From Bostrychus sinensis (taxonomy: Eukaryota > Chordata > Actinopteri > Gobiiformes > Eleotridae), in contig CM036258.1 in assembly GCA_020698575.1 (NCBI GenBank), forward strand, positions 22,960,795 through 23,024,794: 64,000 nucleotides of DNA. Reading direction: 5' to 3'. How positions within the stretch are numbered: position 1 is the stretch's first letter; each line of letters opens with the position of its first letter. Below the pieces are notes generated by a model. That model was not told the DNA's origin. It made no database searches and was given only the letters and a program-made list of their open reading frames with translations. The position numbers and the translations under genes are program-made. Positions 56,906 to 64,000 of this stretch are shown piece after piece.

Positions 56906-57186
56906 TTGTTGTGATGTGTAAACCATAAATGTATTAGTTAGAGCAGAATGCTGAACATTTACTGACCACCATTCATTTTTACTGAGTGATCTCACAGATG
57001 GATACTTTTCTGGATTGCAGGTTTATTTCTGTATTATGTGGCTTATCAAAAAGGTGAACTCAGGCTCTCAAGCCTGCGGCCTTACATTTCACACACCACG
57101 AGAACAGTTCTGACCAGTGGGTCCCAAGACAGAGTGAGGTAAATGCTTCATAAAACAAATTTGTTGTTTTTTGCCAGTTTAAAATG

Positions 57187-57568
57187 TTTAAAAGGGGCCA
57201 TATTATCATCTTACATACCTGGAGTTGTGTTTTGTTTCATTTACATCTCTGACGCTCGGTTCCACGAACTCCCTCCCAATCCAGGAAGCACTGATCAATC
57301 AACAAGCCCTACATCCAGTCTGCTCTCACTCATTTATCCAAAAACACTGTACAGCTCTTTTTCTATGTTTATGTTCAAAAGCTATGCACTCTGCTGCACT
57401 CTGCTGGTCTCTTCACCTGTGTCTTTATGGCAGTACTAAGTAAATTTATTGGATTTGCTTTCTTTTAGTCAGATAATGTTTTTAAAGGTTGTAACAAGGG
57501 CAGTGCTATTCTAGAGGTGACCAAAATTGGTTTAAAAAGATAAATAAAAGCATGATATAGCCCCTTAA
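57187..57568 (+). mobile_element. AGGGGCTATATTATG-family element, copy C
   Basis: It starts TTTAAAAGGGGCCATATTAT and ends GCATGATATAGCCCCTTAA. The interior CCAATCCAGGAAGCAC, TCAATCAACAAGCCC and CCAGTCTGCTCTCACTCATT match copy B closely. Confidence 0.7.
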
Positions 57569-57644
57569 TGAACAAATTTTCAAATCAATGGCAGGGTAAG
57601 TTTTTACACAAAATGTTCTTCTGGATGCCCTTCCTGGTAGAATA

Positions 57645-57735
57645 TATGTGGGTGAAGTGTTTTGCACAGAACGAGAACCAAACCATCAACCCTCCTGTTA
57701 GTAGACCATTACCCTCTTGAACAGAGAGGAACTGT
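57645..57735 (-). repeat. Degenerate SINE scrap
   Basis: GTGGGTGAAGTGTTTTGCACAG and AACCAAACCATCAACCCTCC follow the order of the SINE body in reverse. A separate SINE-type tail (GCACTATATAAATGTAGTCC) lies at 57978-57997. Confidence 0.4.
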
Positions 57736-60700
57736 CTCCCCCACACTGAAAATGGCAATGAACACCTCAAATTTAACTATTTTGGAAGTTGTCAGTGTCC
57801 AGGGAGTTCTTTTTAAATTGTGGTCTATGGTGAAATCCTTTTGTGGCTTTTATGGCCAACTAAAACTAATAACCTGTATTGAATTGCAATGACGTGCAAA
57901 ATATTTCTAAAATGAAAAATAAGCTGCAGGGGGTATGAGGCTTCTGTGAATGAATAAATGCCAATACAAAAGAAGTGCACTATATAAATGTAGTCCGTTT
58001 AGCATTTTGGCAGTCTCAGCCGTTATTATACAGCCATACATTTTTGCGTAAAGCATATAAAACCTTCAGCAATAGGCATTTTTCTTCACACCATTATCTT
58101 ACTGCGAATGTTTCATGTCAGCAATTTGTTTTGTCACACTCCTGCCACTGCTATAAAAAGACAGCCAGATTCTCTACAGTCCCACACACATTTGGCTATA
58201 CTACATATTAGTATAATTCCTGGTCTGTTATTATGCACTGCTGAGTAGTGTGAAGGATTAACATTACTTCCTGTATTAGCAATAGCATAGTAAATAAAGT
58301 TTGCAAAGGCTTATTCTTAAGTTAGAGCTAAGAATGTACATTACATAACATTACAGAGCACGCTTTAACTCTAAGGTAAAAAAAACAAAAAAAAAAAAAA
58401 CACATTCAATTTAAAGTACTCCAAAAGTTCCTCTTGCTCCCTGCCCAGAACAATTGTGTACTGCCTACCATTATGCCTACAAATTATTCACCTTGCACCG
58501 CATGAGAGCAGCTGAATCTTTGAAAACATGCCAAACCTTTGCTTGTACAACAGTTCTCATCTATTAAAATCTTGAAATCTTAAAATAATATTGCCTTTTT
58601 TATGTCATAAAGTCTACCAAAGCTTCCTGTAGGAAATGTGGGCAGAGACCAGACATAAACAGAGAAGAAGAACCAAGGCATGAGAGGAGGACTGGGACAA
58701 GAGCCCAAGAACTGGAGAAGCAGAACAGGAGTGGGAAACAGCAATATTGTGGTAACATGGAAACAAAACTACTTCATATGGAACTATCAGGAACTACTGA
58801 ACAGAAGTAACCAACATAAATAAACAGCTCTTTTAATGAGTAGTTTTGGCCGATCCAAGTCCTGATCCTGACCTTTTTTATTATGATAGTATATCTGTGA
58901 AAACACACAATTTTATCTCTTAGTGAATAGTAAAGGCTTATCTTACTTGTAATTTCACCATTTCATCAAATTCATGTAATTTTAGGTTTTAAATCAGCTA
59001 AACACAATACACTGTATTGAAACACTCTGCAACCCACATTTGGGAACCACTGCACAAAACCAACTAACACTGTCATGAAACAGACAGCAGCTCCAAACAG
59101 CAGGTGAAACGTTTTAGTGCCACAACAGTAGTGTCATTAAGTCATTTTACACTCATGGAACTGGAGTTACATCAGAGTTACTGCACATCCTAGAGATCTA
59201 CAGGCTAAACACAGCCCACACTTCAAGACATTCATGATTGTCTGAGTTTTTCCACTCAGTACTACCTTCTGCTGCACCTCCAAAATATTCCTATTCCTAT
59301 GAAGACTCATGTTTCCTGATATTTGAAAGCAACTCTCTCATTTCTGTCAGATGTTTTACAGATGTGACACTTACCAGTCAAAAGTGAGACGTTTCCATAT
59401 GTCTAGCTGTCTCAGACTGTAGCAGACTACTGGAGCAACTCCTGTTAGTGATTCCTGACTTGCACTTTGCCCTGATGCTACTGAAGATGTGTTGCAGACA
59501 AAGATTGAAATCATTTGATAAGCCTTTTATTCTAACCGGACTCTATCAGACAGTGAAGTGATACGGGTAATGACGGGAAGTATGTCCATGTGCAATTTCC
59601 AGAAAGGATTGAGATGGTAGCCGCAAGCGACAATTAATCCATTAGTATCAGAGCTGGTCTACATCTCTAGGCCTTGAGAAGCCAAACACACAAACACAAA
59701 CAAGTGGCCTTCCCAAACTGATAACCATTTCCGCCACAGAAATAGACACTTTGAAGAACCACCTGTATTCATGCACTCACGTGGGATTTGAAGCTGCTCA
59801 CAGAACACATTGCTATGAATATGTCCAAATGAATTAAGCGTAGACAGCTCCAAAGCATATTCATCAATCCTTTTCTGTTGTGGGATATTTTTATCTAGGG
59901 CCCGTCTGAACCTCTCTCCCCATTTTACATCAACAGCTACTTTTGTCACTTTAAATTCTCACTTCAGAGGATGATTTCATCAGTTATACCTATGTCTCCA
60001 AACACTGGACTAATGTTGTTCTGTCTGTTTACTACTAAGTGCTGGTGACTGCCTCTCCTAGCTTACAGATCTGATAAATTCAGGACATATACTAAACTGT
60101 GAAAGACAGTCATCCAGAATCCAGTCTTTCCTTCTATTGTGTGGGAACTTGTAATGTAAATAAAAAAATACTCCATAAATCAATACAAATTAATTTAGAA
60201 ACACACTGGCAGAAATGGAAACTTTTCAATTGTGGACTTTTGGGACCCTGGAATGATGTGACTGTTATGTCAAAATGCAATAATTTCATATGCCATGTCA
60301 GCCAAATTCTGTATACCTCTGGGGTCTACTTAGAACCTGCTTAGAAGGGGTAGGGGTTCAAGCTCCCCTGCTTGGATGAATGTGACTGTATTTGGATGTC
60401 AAATACAAACCTAATAATCAAGTCTATAAAAGCAGCAAATTCTACAATAAAAATAATAAGACCAAAGATTTTTGATGAGCAAATGGGAACTGGAAACGTG
60501 CAGGGATCCTCCTCTCACCAGTGTGCACAGTGTTTTTAAGGGTGTAGCAGTGTGAGTATAGACCTGAGGCACAGGAGCAGATAACATAAGGAGTAATTAA
60601 TTCAGTTCAGTATCTGATCCAGTGCCATACTCTCCCTGATCATTCTTCTATCACTCCAAACCCGCTTTTATTGATCCTGAAGAGTGGAGCACAGATCTGC

Positions 60701-62374
60701 TGAGCCAGGGCATCTGGAGCTAACTATATCAGCCTCTGCTAAAGGCACTGGATTTATCTCCAGCCCTAAAATACCACAAACTTATCTGCAGTCCTCACTC
60801 GGCTGGGTTAAAACAAGAACTGGGCAAAGTTTTACATTATAGCCCTTTTTATTTTATTTTTTAAGGGGACAAAATTTTTGGATCAATCAGATGCTCAGAA
60901 CCAAGGGGGGTGGTCCCATGCGGATCAGGAACTCTTTCATTGAGTTTTTATAAACTGGAGTAATGTCAGCGGCAAGTCCAACTGGAAAGATACCAATTCT
61001 GGGACTGGTTCCAACTGCTCAAATCACAAAAAGAAAAACAGACACAGAAAAGAGAAGCAAAGAGCAAATCTGACATTAAATTAAATAAAATATGAATATA
61101 TAAGAGAAAGAAGAGCTTTTTTAAAACAGCAAGGAAGCCACATATTATGGGTCCCTCAGCCTTGTATGTTTTAATGTTTTGAAAGCTTCTCAGCTGTAGC
61201 TTAGATACTTGTATGGGTAAAGTGCAAGTCTTACTATTTACACTCAGTGGTTAAACTATGATTACTGTGTAAATTAGCCACTGCTGGTAAATTCCCAGCC
61301 CACTTGAACGCCTCACTGCACTGTGGTCTCAGTAATGCGACTCAATGCTCTGCATGTAGATTGAGACAAGAGTGGTTTGCCCAGTTCTCTGGAGAAATCG
61401 GACTAAAGACCAACTTTGAGCGTACACTCAGTTAGGAGTTGCACATAAACATAGTGATTGTGGCCTAGAGTCCTGTATTTATTTCATATATTTAAATTCA
61501 ATTAAATTTGATTCCAAAGAAAACAGCCAGACATTTAATTTATAAAAACATTTAACAATGTTATCCTAACTATATTAAACACTCTTTAATGAAGCCAAAA
61601 ACTGGTTCAGCCACTGCAATATTCAAAATAGACACAACTAAAGCCAAATGAATTATCCTAAAGTCATTTCAGGTTAGCCCACACCTGCACTTTAGAGCGG
61701 AAAAATTGAATTGAATTGAATTGTAAATTGGCTGCAATTTTGTCTTACTCTGCCAAAAGCTTTTGTGAGGTGCTTTCCATTTAAATCCATTCTTCTGTTC
61801 GGAAAAACTCTTCGAGGCTGTGACCCCAGAGTACTTCTCTGTGTATTCACCCTGCCCTGTCTTATCAAGCTGTCTGTCTCCTCCAATCTCCTCTACCCTA
61901 GATCCTAAGTGGCCATATAACAGGTTGGTGGACAGGCTTGTTCCCTTAGTAGTGGGCAACAGATTGTGTCCTCAAAAATGACTTTCTAGTTTTGTGCATG
62001 GACTTAACAGAGTCCGAGGTTTTGCAGATGTAAGGTTACATCAGCCAGATTTCTGATAAAGTGTATCAAAGGAGTAGTGCCAGAAAGATTGTGTAGTCTT
62101 TGGTAAGTCCCTTCAAGTTGATTTGTGTCCAAACTGGAGGGCTGGACTCCAATAACAACAATAGTAAACTCTTTAAAGAGCCATAATTTCATTCTATTAC
62201 AGCTACTTTCCGATATGATAAGTTAGTCTGGTAGAAACATCAAGAGTCATTAGACACTCATCTTGGCTGGGGCAAAATAATATAAATATTGGAAGCAAAT
62301 CTTTTATGACTTGTGCAGAGTGAGAGGTAGCACCATGCAGTACGCTCTGGTATGTGCCTAGTTAGCCAGGGGTT

Positions 62375-62670
62375 CATAAAGCAAGATAAAGACCCAAAAC
62401 ATATGTCCAAGATAGAACATGCAGTGGCCGGGACAGTCTCCAGACTTCAACCTTATCGAGGTGGTTTAGGGTGAACTGGACAGAGTAATGACAGCAAAGG
62501 AACCCACAAGAGACAAACAGATATATGGGAACTTCTGCAAAACAGTTGGGAGGAACTTACTGAAGAATATTTGTTTTCCATTGTAGAAAGATGCCACGAG
62601 TGTGTTCGGCTGTTATCACTGCCAAAGGTGGATACTTGGATGAGTCAAAAGTTCAGAATACATGCTGGTT
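62375..62670 (+). pseudogene. Tc1-like transposase C-terminal fragment
   Basis: Pieces in changing frames read QDKDPKHMSK, QSPDFNLIEV, GELDRV, then WELLQNSWEELTEEYLFSIV and ERCHECVRLL. This is the order at the C-terminus of Tc1-like transposases (QxDNDPKHTS ... WPxQSPDLNPIE ... ELDxxV ... ESMPxR). Frameshifts and a stop at VV-stop-GELD make it dead. Confidence 0.75.
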
Positions 62671-64000
62671 TATGAATGGATTCCATTGATTTTATTTTTC
62701 CTATCCTCTTATGTCAGAGTTCTAATGTGATTTGTTATTTATACACCACATAAGCTTCAAAAACAATCAAACCACAGGGGGCCTTCTTTGTGCTAGTCCC
62801 AAACTCAGATAAATGGAGAGGGTTGTGTCAGCTTCAAACCAATGGCAAATCACCATGCAAATCACTGCTAGAGAGCCAATGATTTGTTGTTACAATCCAG
62901 GAGAGAAAAAGCTGTAAGGAAATAAGATAAACTCAAATTTCACATGGTTACATTTCCATAAACACAACATTGTCATATTCATGCATATTACTGCTATGCA
63001 AACCTAACAGATCATTGATTTCCAATAAAGCTAAGGTGTCTCACTTATGCTAACATCTGACTCAATTTGTCTTCCATCTTTTATGGCATGTTACTTTGAG
63101 GATGAGGAAACTCTCTTTTCCTTTTGGCTGTTATCTTTCAGAGGCAAATCATATGCCTTCATCCAAACCTAACCCTATCCTCTGCAGCCTGTTCTCTCTA
63201 ACTAATTTCATGTCCTCTTTTATTTTATCCTTCCACCAATATTATTCACTATCCCTCTTTGTCTACAAAAAAGGCATTCTTTACTTTTTTTTTTTTTTTT
63301 GGTTTCTTTATAGAATGTCCAAACAAGCCATAGGTGCTCACAGGCTGTAGAAAGGTGGGGTGTAAGGAGGAATTGCTACATGCACTCTCCACTAGAAGCT
63401 AAAAAGTTGAGAGATAATGTCAAGAATGCCTCGACTACAGAAGGATAGTAGGAACTAAATTGCTTAATTCAGTTTGCATTTTACAAGAACTCATTTGCAA
63501 CTACATTAAAAGCAATGGCAAGAGTGGAGAGCTGTTTGGCATCCAGCACTATGCATTCACTTTGAGTTTATTGTGATGCTGCTAAAAGTTTGTCTCCCCA
63601 AATGCACTTGTTGAAAGACGGCCAAAAGCGACGACGAGGATTCTGTTAGATTAGGAGCGGGAATCAATAAACTGAAGAAGAAACTGTCTTGAGTGTGGGC
63701 TCATAAGAACTATCTGACCTACACTGGGTCAACCTTGGAGCATGATCATCATTTTAGTGTGACAAGTGTATACAGAGTACAGTTTAAACATTTCCTTATT
63801 CCTAACACCTATACAGGACAGAGGACTCATGAGGAGATATAGGCTTGGACCACACCTTCCTACAGTATGTTGATGTAATGACCTGCTGCTATCTGTGAAC
63901 TAGTTTCAAAGTCAACATTATCTTTGTTTGTCTGCACAGCATGACTAGAAATCATTCATTTATCTTCTGCTTATTCCTGTTAGGGGTCATGGGTACTGGA

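Larger units (their letters stand above)
38074..64000 (-). other. Presumed stxbp6 intron and upstream DNA, no exon recognised
   Basis: The missing N-terminal 52 codons of amisyn were sought on the minus strand (pattern FLATGGQGEYLTYICLS) and not found, so this 26-kb stretch is probably one intron that continues past the edge. It holds SINE scraps, minisatellite MITEs, AGGGGCTATATTATG-family copies and Tc1 fragments. Unlisted parts (38.1-39.8, 42.2-43.8, 44.9-46.3, 52.9-53.5, 58.0-62.2 and 62.7-64 kb) are AT-rich with no recognisable feature. Confidence 0.6.

Noticed and set aside
59659..59949. 96-aa minus-strand frame starting MTKVAVDVKWGERFRRAL
   Set aside because: The N-terminal half looks protein-like, but there is no known family, no partner exon and the C-terminal half is low quality. 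Left as unproven.

Overview
The window looks like nuclear DNA of a ray-finned (teleost) fish. It has vertebrate multi-exon genes with GT-AG introns, teleost-style tRNA-derived SINEs, and dense fragments of hAT, Tc1-like, piggyBac-like, L2-like and other LINE elements. I see no prokaryotic, viral or organellar gene organisation. Nearly all the computed open frames are chance frames or shadows. The real coding content is about 2 kb of short exons, placed here from protein similarity together with splice sites and reading phase.

Layout. (1) About 1-7.2 kb, minus strand: a TGF-beta family type I receptor kinase of the ACVR1 group, most likely teleost acvr1l (alk8). A signal-peptide exon, ectodomain, transmembrane/juxtamembrane exon, GS-domain exon and four kinase exons join in phase to 462 codons. 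The last exon is off the left edge. A GC-rich untranslated first exon and promoter lie at about 6.8-7.2 kb. Its introns carry SINEs, an L2-type LINE tail, a piggyBac-like MITE (2281-3154) and a hAT MITE (6284-6609). (2) 7.2-12.6 kb, intergenic: a 2.7 kb non-autonomous hAT element (7512-10197) with a perfect 8-bp target duplication. It carries a large inverted repeat and is itself interrupted by a second hAT element (8986-9662), also with a perfect 8-bp duplication. A decayed LINE reverse transcriptase follows. (3) 12.65-14.87 kb, plus strand: remains of an apple/PAN-domain gene related to plasma kallikrein and factor XI, with a TATA box, a signal-peptide exon whose start position reads ATA, and three apple half-exons. 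A hAT element sits directly against one splice acceptor, and the partner half-exons and protease domain are not visible. (4) 16.2-38.1 kb and beyond, minus strand: the last four coding exons of amisyn (stxbp6, or its teleost paralogue stxbp6l). They encode the C-terminal 158 residues, exactly what is needed to complete a 210-residue protein. The 5' exon(s) are not in the window. The rest, to 64 kb, appears to be intron or upstream DNA full of repeats.

The two intact genes are unrelated in function: one is a BMP/activin signalling receptor, the other a SNARE-binding regulator of exocytosis. The most distinctive feature is the repeat landscape. At least five insertions keep perfect 8-bp target duplications. 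One hAT-like MITE family, marked by CAGTGGTTCTCAAAC ends, carries an internal expanding minisatellite with a unit of about 11 bp (TTTAGTCCTGG) and occurs in six or more copies. I found no novel multi-gene system. The best candidates for follow-up are that family, the nested hAT pair, the decaying apple gene and a perfect triple DR1 nuclear-receptor site at 43835-43854.
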